Source of the DNA: Capitella teleta
Taxonomy: Eukaryota > Annelida > Polychaeta > Capitellidae
Direction of reading: 5' to 3'
Length of the DNA stretch: 64,000 nt
Assembly: GCA_000328365.1 (NCBI GenBank)
Contig: KB298168.1
Coordinates: forward strand, 15,803 to 79,802
Part shown: one piece after another, positions 25,561-35,831 of the stretch
Layout: each line of letters starts with the position of its first letter
How positions within the stretch are numbered: position 1 is the stretch's first letter
Made by a program: the position numbers and the translations under genes
Notes under the pieces: model-generated
The model's input: the letters and a program-made list of their open reading frames with translations, nothing else
What the model was told of the DNA's origin: nothing
Database searches by the model: none

Positions 25561-26593
25561 CTAATTCGTAGGGGGATAATCCCCATGAATTTCATCGGCT
25601 GACAAAGTCATATCGTCATGTATACTCCGAGAGAGGTCAAGGTTCATTGATTGACTGCGCAAATAAATCAATTTCAGATCGCGAAAAGTGTGTAAATGAC
25701 GAGAATTTGAATGAAGACGACATCGCATGACAGTTAAGACGAGGATGACATCGCCTCTCGTTGTCGTGGGTGGTGGATGAAGCGAGGAGTTTGTTGAAGG
25801 GGATGGGTGAGAGTTGGTCGTTGATGTGCTCTCCTGAATGCTGAAATCGGTCGTCTGTGTGTCGGCTGTTGTTGATGATTCTTCTGTTGCTTCGTAAACA
25901 GATTCTGGCGAGGGAGGCGCTGTAGTCGTCCTCTCTTGGGTGTTGTAACCGGTCGTTTCCCAGACGCTTGTGGTTACAGCATCAGTTGGTCCAGTTGTGA
26001 TGCATCTGTAGTCGCAGTTGAATTTGTTCGAAGGCTGCACGCAGTCCACTTCAAAGACATCAAACACGAAACCAGTTGAGCAGGGCATTCTGATGGGTAT
26101 GCCACCAATGCATTGGAAGAAAAATTCGCAGTCTGAACATCAGCAAATATCTCGCCCTCTTCGCAAGTTTCCACATCATAACATAAACCTGTGTGCGAAT
26201 GGAACATTGAGTGAAACGATGCGACAATTATTCCAGCTCACCTGGTGTTAATACTTAATTCCAGAGTGAATCCTTCACTTGTTAATCCAGTGTACTACAC
26301 TGGCCAGGCAGGGAATCAGTGGCAAGGGGCCACAACGCATCGTTCCAACTCGTTCACATCGAAGCACGTGGTATCTGGGTATGGTCTCGCAATCCAGAAA
26401 CTTCCATCGACGCCTTGCAAGTAGATTTCACAGTTGTCTGGGTTCGAAGTGTTTGTGCCTGTCGCACAATATCTTGGTAGGTGGCACGGATCGACTGCTT
26501 GAGTCAAGGGAAGTAATTGCTAATCAGAAGGAATTGCGACGCCCAAAGTAGAATTGGGATGGCGGAGACGGTTGCCACCGGCATGACAGCCAT
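25561..26593 (-). CDS. Peritrophin-like chitin-binding (CBM14) secreted protein, with frame breaks
   Basis: Minus strand. A start at 26593 gives a hydrophobic leader (MAVMPVATVSAIPILLWASQ). A first Cys-rich domain at 26316-26507 (DPCHLPRYC, NPDNCEIYLQG, PDTTCFDVNELERC) follows, then an exon from 26188 with ETCEEGEIFAD and DCEFFFQCIGGIPIRMPCST and FVFDVFEVDC, the C-x-F-x-Q-C and C-x-G-x-x-F-D pattern of a type-2 chitin-binding domain. A Thr/Ser/Pro-rich mucin-like linker (about 25745-25980) completes it. The leader and domain 1 lie one base out of frame, and domain 2 changes frame by one base between FAD and DCEF. Either these are consensus errors, as in the nearby ankyrin gene, or the gene is decaying. 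It would act in extracellular chitinous or mucous layers. Confidence 0.6.
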
Positions 26594-28213
26594 CTGGAAA
26601 TCAGGAGATCTCAATTCACTTCTAAAATGCAGTATGGCACACAGATAACATGCACACTATATCCTATTCTGCATGGTATGGCGTGGGCATCTGTCTGGAG
26701 TGCTGCTTCGTTGCCTATATGTTGTCCGAAGGCTGGAAGCTACGTCGACAAGAAGGGCTGGAAGGAGTTGGAAACATTTGAAAGGTGGCTGTAGAGTACT
26801 GTCTATAAGGGGGAGAGCGTCAGAAGTATTTTGCCAGAGGTGGAAATACAGAAGACTTGAGTTGAAAGTCTGAAGCCTGGTACTGGCTTCAATGGAAGAA
26901 GAGCCAGAGTGAAGAGGAAGACGAGAGAACGAGCAACTCATTGGGTGTGAATTAGTACTCATCAGGCATTGCTTATCGTGGTTTCAAAGGTCAAAGGTCG
27001 GACTGCGACTGCAGTCACTGCACACATTCATATAACACAAACACATCAGAGTTCACAAATCCACGAAAAAACGCACACACTCCAAGATAAATTTTATACG
27101 AAGCTGTCGTCAGATATGCAGTTAAATATAATCAAATACCATAACCCACTCAATGTAATTTTCTGCATCAAATTTGTCAAGATATCCCTGTGCATAATCA
27201 GATTTTTGTTTGCTTCCTATTTTTTTCAATGCCGCAATTAACTTAATATAATTTCTTTAACGGCTTGCTTGGTTATCTAATGAGCCTTTTGCTGAAACAA
27301 AACATTAAAGCACTGATTCGAATGGCGGTATTTCTGCTTTGATATCTAATAGGCGAGGAATGACAGTTTTATTGATCATCGAAGCAATTCAATGATCCAC
27401 TCGATCATAAATAATCAACAATTGCTTGGCTAGACAATACAAACTTTCATGATGTGAGTTCACAGTAAAATAATTATTTTTTTCCCGGGGAACCTGCTAA
27501 TTAGTTATTTTTCAACAACACAAAAAAAAATAAATAAATAAAAATGGAATGTTGCATAATCTGGAGTTAGTTCGTGCGTTAGTTCATATCAATCGATGAA
27601 CCTCAACCTGCAATGTTGATTAACAGATATGGCTCTGACTAGGATTCAAAAAAAAACAAAAAAAACAAAAAAAAAAAAGATCTTTGTAACCAAAACTTCT
27701 GTTTATCCGATTTCGTAATATTGAGCTTTTTACTGTATTGTCCTGTTTTCCATTACCATGTACTGTTGTAAGAATACTTATATCAAGGTGTCTTCCTTGT
27801 CTTCTCATCGGAGTCGTTCGGCTCAGTATTACAGTATATTGAGTGTTGAGACAGCAATACACTGATATTCAGTCCACAGTACTGCACAATCCGATTTCTG
27901 CGATCCTCCAATCGATCAGTCGAGAGAAGCAGGAGTCGTCGTAGAAAACCCAACCAATCGAGAGGCGGCTGTTTGCATAATCGCCTGTACACACACCATT
28001 CACTGCGGTGATACAAAGCATTCCAATCAATATTTTTATTAGGGTCGAAGGTGAGCTGCCTCACAACACCTTAGTTGCTCTGTGATTGCTTGGGATTCAA
28101 CACAACTAGCAGACAATTGAACGACCAACCGTGAGTATATACAATTGTCAGGTATCGCATAGTCGTATTTGTTCGCCATAGGATTGTCCGTCAAGACCCC
28201 GGGCCAAGACAAA
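26594..28213. other. Intergenic
   Basis: No convincing gene. Contains the DR1-like site at 26988, A-rich runs near 27650-27680, and a minus-strand frame at 27783-28064 that lacks an ATG and any known motif. Confidence 0.45.
26988..27000 (+). promoter_or_regulatory. DR1 nuclear-receptor-like site AGGTCAAAGGTCG
   Basis: Two AGGTCA-type half sites spaced by one base, as bound by RXR or HNF4-type receptors. The identical 13-mer recurs at 42747-42759. No function shown. Confidence 0.35.
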
Positions 28214-28522
28214 ATGCCTAAGAGCATTGATCAGTGCGATGCTAAGAATGACTCCATGAGTCACTATGGAGCAGTGTCGTGCCACGACTGGGCATGTCGC
28301 TGCTCCCATCCAGCCACCGTGCAGCGACACTCACTCTGTGACGACGCCGTTCCTGCCTCAGTAAAACCCAACGCCTACAAAAGAGGCTTTGTGCTGCCAG
28401 GAGGATCGTACCTCACCAAGCACAACCAGCTCATATTGCCGGAGACAAAGCCCCCGATCAAAACCAGAGATCCGCTCAAGTCGAACGTAAGCGCTTATGA
28501 CCTGCAGAGGTTGCTGCCCTGA
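28214..28522 (+). CDS. Small unknown protein, 102 residues, possibly the last exon of a gene
   Basis: An ATG at 28214 (context AAAATG) opens 102 codons: an N-terminal half with five Cys and several His (CDAKNDSMSHYGAVSCHDWA) and a C-terminal half with KRGFVLPGGSYLTKHNQLIL and ETKPPIKTRDPLKSNV, ending YDLQRLLP. The Gly/Pro/Lys pattern resembles short microtubule-associated ciliary proteins, but I do not recognise it. The frame continues upstream to 28169, so the ATG could lie within an exon. An assembly gap begins 26 bp after the stop, so poly(A) signals cannot be seen. Confidence 0.5.
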   Translation: MPKSIDQCDAKNDSMSHYGAVSCHDWACRCSHPATVQRHSLCDDAVPASVKPNAYKRGFVLPGGSYLTKHNQLILPETKPPIKTRDPLKSNVSAYDLQRLLP

Positions 28523-28548
28523 AGAAGAACCCTGCCGCCGTCGACGTC

Positions 28549-28649
28549 NNNNNNNNNNNNNNNNNNNNNNNNNNNNNNNNNNNNNNNNNNNNNNNNNNNN
28601 NNNNNNNNNNNNNNNNNNNNNNNNNNNNNNNNNNNNNNNNNNNNNNNNN
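28549..28649. other. Assembly gap (101 N)
   Basis: Run of undetermined bases. Long poly(A) and (CAAA)n tracts follow closely (28771-28799, 28941-28987), which may have broken the assembly. Confidence 1.
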
Positions 28650-28940
28650 TTTTGAAACATTGACGAAAGAAGATAAGTGAAATGTACATTTGTAGCACAG
28701 CAGGCAATTTAATTTTAGAACTGTAAAATACAGTGATATACGGAAACAGTGTCGTTAAATAAGCCCCACGGAAAAAAAAAAAAAAAAAAAAAAAAAAAAC
28801 AGTGTCGTAGAGAATTGCTTCATGAAACATTGTTTGAAAGTTTGAGTTTGACACAATGCTTGCATGCCCTTGCTGACTTATGACTCTCTGAGTCCATAGT
28901 GTAAATGACACTTGAATTAATCTTATGTGATTATTGCCGC

Positions 28941-28987
28941 AAAAAAAAAACAAAAAAACAAACAAACAAACAAACAAACAAACAAAC
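28941..28987. repeat. (CAAA)n microsatellite
   Basis: A-rich run passing into about eight CAAA units. Confidence 0.9.
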
Positions 28988-29812
28988 ATAGTAATTGATT
29001 GCGATGTTCTTTTCTCCCCCATGGTCCATGGCATGTCGAAATCAAAATTTGTTGATTTGTGAAATTATTCAATTAAAAAAGGGTGTGCATGTCAAGAGCA
29101 CAATTAATATGTCGGGAGAGGAAATCAATACAAACTACTTGATAATTCCCAGGCATGGGTAACCTAGTCCAGTTTTTAGCTTTTTCCCTGTCTAGTATCT
29201 ACACCGTGGTCCGTACGTGGCATAACAAACTCAAAATTTATTTAAATGTGGGATTATTTAAATTTATTTAGATGTCAACAGCTCAATGCAATGAGTTGAA
29301 AGAAACAACAAATATTTCAGTCAAATATGAGTATACCAGTCCAGTGTGGAATGTGGCATGCCGAGGCTACAAATTTCCTATTGATGAGATTGATTGAATA
29401 AAATAACATTATAGCGGAAATATTGACAATTCGGTCGCTTTTTTCCCCGTTTTTGTCTCTATTTATTCAGTAAATTCTGAAACTATTATGGCTGAATTCT
29501 CGTTTTGAGAAGGGTGTGTGTGAGTTATGTGTGAAAATATTGTGTGTTGGCGTCAAAGCTTGAAGAAAAGTCGCTCTATCATTTCATCATCGTGCGTTGA
29601 CGCCGACGCACAATGCTTTTGTTTACCCACACCTATCCTTCTAAAACAAGTATTGCTCTGTATGCCTAACATTCAAGCAACACAATTAGAGAGTTTGCCT
29701 CTAATCAATTCATATCATGGCTATAATCATGCATTCATAACTATATCAGTTCTTTTTTCCGCACTACATTATATTACGGAGCCCTGGACCCTGGAGAGGA
29801 CATGACAAAATA

Positions 29813-29853
29813 CGAGGGTTGTTCGAAAAGTTCTCGGCCTAACATAGAAAGAG
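29813..29853 (+). mobile_element. Mariner-like terminal repeat (one end only)
   Basis: TACGAGGGTTGTTCGAAAAG and the following TTCTCGGCC resemble the outer ends of mariner elements and sit at a TA dinucleotide. The matching inverted end was not found downstream, so this is a truncated copy of uncertain length. Confidence 0.45.
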
Positions 29854-31422
29854 TGAACACAGAAAGCTGACATTCGGCTTGGATTTAGGTTAGCTTTTCA
29901 GATGAAAATTGCAATCGGTGAATTTCCCAGAAAGTCACGTGATCAGCTCTGGTGCCAATTTGAGGGAAGGAGGGATCGGCATTTCGTCAAAATGCCACAG
30001 ACTCCTGATTTACTCGCTAATTCAAAATCGATTTTAGACAACATACGTGCTATTTTGTAGTATTATGTTCAATATGTTGGGAATATGAATATCATCAAAT
30101 CATTGAAATAGAGCGATATAATTATCCACATCTATGTATAAATATATATGGATACAGCCCGTATTTTGAAAGCTAGGGCTGCAAAAAGGCCTGTATTCCA
30201 AAATGTAGATTTGTCGGCATATCTCATGTAGGTTCCTGTCGAAAACTCTTCTTTTTTTTTTTTTTTTTTTTTTTTTTTCTGATCTGTTTTGTTTTGTATG
30301 TTTCTTTTCACGTGTTTTTGTTTTGATAATAAAGCTGACTATATGGTTAAATCTGAGCTGTATATTTCACAGGAAAACCATGTCCCAATGTACCCTATAC
30401 AAAGTCCCATTGATCCCCAGGGTGTGGGGACCATTGGGACAGAAGCATGGTTCTTGTTCTGTAATTCACAGGACATAGCATTATTTCATGACTTGAATTT
30501 ATGGACAACAAATAGATGCGGCCATGGGTAAAAGTTGGATACCATCACAGATAACATACCTATTTTGTGGATACCATGGTAACGGTTGTCGCAATGAGCA
30601 AATACTAAGTAGCTACCCTAACATATAATATGTGGAACCATTCAAATTTGCATTCGAGCTCGCACTGCACTTGATCTGAGATAATTTCTGCTTTTCACGA
30701 TGCAAAGAAATGTGCTAATTCTGCTGCATAAACCCGTCCCTTCATGTCTCTTATACCACTTCCTGTGTCTGTTGTGCCTGGACTCTTCTCGTTCGTGGAT
30801 TCGTCTTTGAGTTTGATATCATTATGGTCATGGTTGGTTTGCTTACTTTCAATTTTTTCCCTTATACATTCATCGTTTTATTGTAAAAAGAGGTTGTCCA
30901 ATGCTTGCAAATTAGACTTTATTTTACGTTTTTATTTATTATATGTCCCGGAGACAAGTCACGTGACCGCGATGCGCAGGACCAAAGGGAAGCTGCATGC
31001 CCATTGTGAGCAGTCACGTGACTTATAGGTTTGGTCACTGGGGTTTTAAAAATCTGTATGGCGAGCTGACAGCTCATTTGAATTGCCGCAGTGTGATGCA
31101 CAGCTGTATGTCATTTATAATAAAATTGTTTTGTTTTTTACCAGCATGATCAATACATGTACATGAAAAGGCTTGTTGACTAACGCTTTGTGATCTTAGC
31201 TCGTTGAAGGGTGTCATCAGCTACGTTTCACCTTTGGGGCTTCCTATCACCATGGAAATTGGGTGCAGCTTATCAAAGACTTGTATGAACCAGGTGTGAT
31301 CGCTATATAAAACAAATAACTTTTGTTCTGTGATTAAAAGTGGGTGGCACGGAATAATTGCACCTCAAGGAATTTGCAGTTTTCACGAAGAAGAAAAAAA
31401 GAGAGCAGATCGAAATCAATCA

Positions 31423-31428
31423 TTTATT
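31423..31428 (-). terminator. Poly(A) signal of TIMM23
   Basis: AATAAA on the minus strand, about 50 bp after the TIMM23 stop codon. Confidence 0.6.
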
Positions 31429-31477
31429 AAAACAACAGGCACTCCCTCATGCACACACTATCAAACAGATAAGTTAT

Positions 31478-33872
31478 CTAATCTCCACGACCCATAAATC
31501 CTCTGATCCGTTCCCAACCGCTCCACAAAGAATAAACCGACGCTACTGTGAGTCCGATAGCGCCACCTTTCATACAAGCCCGGAGACCTCCTGCAGGAAT
31601 CAAAGAATAACCTCATGAATATTCATAACTAGAAATGAACGTACCAGTGCTCTTGAACAGCAGACCCGTTGATGTACCAGCCAAAACGGTGTTAATCTCA
31701 TCGTCCACATCGCCACGCAGCTTCGAAAATCCAACGCCAAAAGCGCTGTACAAAACAGCTACAAAGGGGGTGATTAGCATATCATGAATATTCATTAGAA
31801 TGCACCAACCAATGACTCCCAGAGCCTGTGCGGAAGATGCTCCCTGTTTGTTGATAAAGTTCAACATTCTGTCAAAAAATAACATCATGAATTGATAAAT
31901 ATGAATTTCAATTCTTACTGTGAACGCCAGAGGGCGCCAGAGAGCTGTGCTGCCTTCGTTTCTTGGATGCCAGTGTAGAAACCGTTCACTCCTCCAACTG
32001 CTCCTCCGGCCATCACAGAGCCTCCAATCTGAGAGAATGCCAGCTCAAAACGACCTCGTTTGTGATTTGATCCTTCAGGGAAAATGAACTGTGATTCAGG
32101 GTTCTGTGAGAGGAAATTTTATGAAATAATATTCAGAGTGGAAGAGTTTTGATGATACTCACAGACATAATGTATGCAGGGTCAAAATTCAAGTATGGTG
32201 ACATTGCTGCATTTGGTGATGCAGTCACTGTAATGAAATAATGAAATAATGAAATAATGAAATCATGAAATCATGAAATAATGAAAGGTTGAACAATTAA
32301 GGACAGGCAGGGGCTTCACAAGGCTTATCTAATGCCACATGAACATGCGGCATATGTTTTGCCACACAGCTCATCTATCCCTATGTTATTTTTGCCAAAT
32401 TATTTGCGTGAAAGTGGTAAGCCCGTGAGCCAGATCAGACCTGCGAGGACTCTGGCCCACGGCCCTTCTTTGACTTATGATTGTCACCGTTGTGTGGGGG
32501 ATAAAGGTCTCTTGGAGTGCCTCAGGCTTTGACATGATCAAGGCTTGCGCTAGCCCTGGGCACAGGGAGTCTTACCAGTAGGCTCTGGTTACATGAAATG
32601 CCTATGCAGCCTTCTGGACAGTATATAATAAATTAATAATATCAAGGGAAGTCACTGATTCCTCAGATTAACAATAACAAAGCCCCGGAAGCTACATTCC
32701 CCTCACAGGATAGAGCCGAGGCTTTTAAGAGACATTTACAGACAGGATGTTTGATTCTAAAGCCATTCTGTTCAATTAAGAATGTATCCTTAGCTCTACA
32801 CTCTTGCTGCTCCATTCCGGCTTTAAGGATTTGATTTCAAGATTTAGCGATCCTGCTTTTAGTACAGTTCACTGCAGGCTGAAATTGCTGCGCTCCGATA
32901 AAATTGATGCAACGTACCCATTGCTAGTCGTTTTGGAACGGATTGTATTTTTGGACGATTAATTAGTCATTAGGCGTTGCCGTGCGACATTATTGGTGTC
33001 AATGGTTTCATATACTGGTCATCTTGCCAGATCCGAAGTTTCGGCTCCCTCTTTTGAGGAGAAGATTGCTTTCGAGGCAAGCGTCCTAAGATTGGCACGA
33101 AACAGTGACTTCCCTTGATATTATATATACAAAGAGTAAGCATTCACTGCAATGAGTTGGTCCACATCTGTTCGCTTTCTGTAAGACCCCCTGTGGTCCT
33201 GGGTTTGTGTCTCTCCAATACAGATACTAGAAGGTCCTTGACCTCCTACTGAGTTCCCAGGAATTTGGGAAACATTGCCATTATCATTATTAAATGATTA
33301 TGATAATTTTAATAGATCAGTCATCTAGTGATCTACTCATCTAGGCGTAAAATACTACGACTACGAGTACGACCAAAATGTATTATCCTTTGACTTGAGT
33401 ACCATTTGTTTTTTATTTTAATTTTGATTGCGATCATTATTATGATTCACAGATTATGAATAATATTATATTCTTTCTGTTCTTTTTGCACCCCGGTCCG
33501 TTCAGATTGACCATAGAATTTTTATTTTTTTTTTTATTTTTTTTTATTTTTTTTTTATTTTTTTTTTTATTCTCACTGAATTATTATTATTATTATTTTC
33601 ACTAAAATCACATTGATGTTCAATGAAGAACGAATAAACATATATATATATATAATAATAATGAAACATGAGCTCAGTTCATACTTCATAGTAAGTAATA
33701 AGAATGATAGTTCAAGCATCCATAATTTCATTCATCATTCATTCATTGTCCTTGGATTTGTCTGCAGAAATGAGGGACACGGATAGCAGGACTCACGCGG
33801 CACATTCATGGATGGATCGGACGGCGTATAGGTCCCCAGAAGACCACCGCCGAGGCCTGGTTGTTTCTCCAT
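31478..33872 (-). CDS. TIMM23: Mitochondrial import inner membrane translocase subunit Tim23, 6 exons, 203 residues
   Basis: Exons (minus): 33872-33797, 32227-32163, 32103-31919, 31868-31810, 31758-31645, 31590-31478; all phases join. Tim23 forms the core of the presequence translocase with Tim17 in the inner mitochondrial membrane. Matches to the family are the Gly-rich start (MEKQPGLGGGLLG), SPYLNFDPAYIM in the intermembrane-space part, then RGRFELAFSQIGGSVMAGGA, ALYSAFGVGFSKLRG, DDEINTVLAGTSTGLLFKST and GGLRACMKGGAIGL, which carry the Gly-zipper membrane helices. Human TIMM23 is 209 residues. Intron 1 (about 1.57 kb) holds a microsatellite and a 480-bp inverted-repeat element; the other introns are about 50-60 bp. 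An NRF1 site lies about 115 bp upstream. Confidence 0.95.
32229..32286. repeat. ATGAAATA-type microsatellite at the end of TIMM23 intron 1
   Basis: Seven copies of an 8-bp unit (TAATGAAA, with some TCATGAAA), directly next to the exon 2 acceptor. Confidence 0.85.
32639..33122. mobile_element. 480-bp MITE with about 20-bp terminal inverted repeats in TIMM23 intron 1
   Basis: ATATCAAGGGAAGTCACTG at 32639-32657 is found as its exact reverse complement at 33103-33121. The interior has no coding potential. The flanks are AT-rich (TAATA, TTATA), so a TA or ATAT target duplication is possible but cannot be told from the repeat itself. Confidence 0.75.
33515..33572. repeat. T-rich tract with regularly spaced A
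   Basis: Runs of 8-10 T interrupted by single A, low-complexity sequence in TIMM23 intron 1. Confidence 0.85.
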
Positions 33873-33988
33873 GGTTTCTTTAACTTCGATTAAATTCACA
33901 GATAATCTGAGAGGTTGGAAACTGCGTTTGTTTCAGCTGTAATGCACCACCGCTTTACATCACAGGAAGCCGCATGTGAAAGGACAGA

Positions 33989-33998
33989 GCGCATGCGC
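33989..33998. promoter_or_regulatory. NRF1 site GCGCATGCGC in the TIMM23 promoter
   Basis: Perfect palindromic NRF1 core about 117 bp upstream of the TIMM23 ATG. NRF1 is an established activator of nuclear genes for mitochondrial proteins, so position and gene agree. Confidence 0.6.
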
Positions 33999-35334
33999 AG
34001 CGACCTTGAACGGAGATGACCTTTTTGTTTACAACGGAAGCACGTGGGGAGTGCACCGGAAGTCATATTTGACAAGAAGCGTGTTTGGAAAGAGATTTTC
34101 TTGTGTGAGTTCTGGTCAGTCATCACCATTTGGAGCTGATTTTGTCTAATTTATGGCGTTATTTTTGCAAATGTGGACACCAGTGTTGAACTATGGGAGC
34201 TTAAAATTTGCGTTACTCAAGATTCTCTCAAAATGGCATTCACATTGATTTTATTACCTTTATCTTTTAGCTGACATACTAAGTTATATTCCCCTCTCTG
34301 GGGAAACGTCTCTGCGTCTAAGTTAATGATACTACAGCGAGCCCAATGATTCGGCCAATGAGGTATACAGACCTCGCCCGAGAATCTGTGCTATTTATCT
34401 TTATACTTTTAACTATTAAAATCTATTATCTTTATTATTTTATATTTAGTTTATATTCATATTGTTACTGTAACTGTTAGCAGTGGTTAGTCACTTAGTG
34501 TTACCTTTAACCTTACCTTGTATGTAAGGCTTGTTCTGTGAATCATGATTGACACTGAATCAGGATCATTATGCTCATTATGATCATCATCAGTAACACT
34601 GAGGAAACAACGAAGGGACATATTTTAGGTCAACTTGTTACCATAGCACTAACTGATGCTTATGATAATGATACTACTGCAAAAAATGGGTCTCACTTAG
34701 TTACTAAGTAGTTGAAGTTAGTTGACATACTTTAGCCACAGTCACAGTGTGAAGATCACGATGCTAGGTGACTAGGTAGGCCTGTACACAGATAATGAGA
34801 TATGGACATTAGCTCCATAATCTGGGGGATGATGACCAAGATCTAATTTTCAATATAGAGTCTTGGAACGAGATTAATATAATATTATGAACAAGATAGG
34901 ATGTCGGCCTGTCGTTTTTTAAGCGATTGCTAGCTGTCTCCATGCCGAGTCCAGGAATCTTTTGTTGTGTAATTAATTAAAGCATTAATTAGTTGAGCTT
35001 GTTATATCGTCGGTGACCCCTATGAAGAAGAGTCAGGCTCAGTCAGCTGCATCATTGCTTTAACAAGCAGTGAGACGAGTTTGCTAATAAGAAGCTTAAC
35101 AATTGTTTTTTAATTAGACAATAAACCTTCTGTGGACATGACAGAGAGCTCTTGCTCTTGGGGTATGAAAAGATATGACTGTATTCAGAGCGATTTTTGG
35201 TCATTTTCTCAGCCAGGTATAGGGAAACATTAAGCGGGGACTAGCGCTTGAGCCTAGTCGCCCAGAATTTGAAAAATTCACTTGCTGTGCGAAAGACCGG
35301 CGTTCACGTCCCATTAGTTTAACCACTTTCATTA

Positions 35335-35756
35335 TTCTTCCTCTATGGTATAATTCCTCTATGGTATAATTCCTCTATGGTATAATTCCTCTATGGTATA
35401 ATTCCTCTATGGTATAATTCCTCTATGGTATAATTCCTCTATGGTATAATTCCTCTATGGTATAATTCCTCTATGGTATAATTCCTCTATGGTATAATTC
35501 CTCTATGGTATAATTCCTCTATGGTATAATTCCTCTATGGTATAATTCCTCTATGGTATAATTCCTCTATGGTATAATTCCTCTATGGTATAATTCCTCT
35601 ATGGTATAATTCCTCTATGGTATAATTCCTCTATGGTATAATTCCTCTATGGTATAATTCCTCTATGGTATAATTCCTCTATGGTATAATTCCTCTATGG
35701 TATAATTCCTCTATGGTATAATTCCTCTATGGTATAATTCCTTTATGGTATAATTT
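35335..35756 (+). repeat. 16-bp minisatellite, about 26 copies, just upstream of NAF1
   Basis: The unit ATTCCTCTATGGTATA is repeated almost without change; only the last copies vary (CTTTATGG). It ends about 75 bp before the NAF1 start codon, in the probable 5' intron or promoter. Confidence 0.97.
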
Positions 35757-35831
35757 AGACCGTACGCCATTGCTGATTGGTATGTGACTTATCATGCAAT
35801 TTCCATTTTCAGGCAATTGTCCAACCTCATA

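Larger units (their letters stand above)
28988..31477. other. Intergenic between the gap and TIMM23
   Basis: No gene found. It contains a mariner-like end (29813-29853) and a poly(T) run (30250-30278). Short frames such as 29527-29805 and 30744-31028 show no motif. Confidence 0.45.
33873..35831. other. Divergent intergenic region between TIMM23 and NAF1
   Basis: Shared upstream region of two divergent housekeeping genes, nearly 2 kb. TIMM23-proximal 150 bp holds an NRF1 site; the middle is AT-rich; 35230-35330 has weak tRNA-like motifs; the NAF1-proximal part is a 16-bp minisatellite. TTTTCAG at 35808-35814 looks like the acceptor of a non-coding 5' exon of NAF1. Confidence 0.5.

Noticed and set aside
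27783-28064. Minus-strand frame divergent from the 28214 gene
   Set aside because: Begins with GTG rather than ATG and shows no recognisable domain or supported splice sites.
35230-35330. tRNA-like words upstream of NAF1
   Set aside because: Only a loose B-box resemblance and no cloverleaf pairing.
35335-35756. CRISPR-like array
   Set aside because: Head-to-tail 16-bp units with no spacers in a eukaryotic genome; an ordinary minisatellite.
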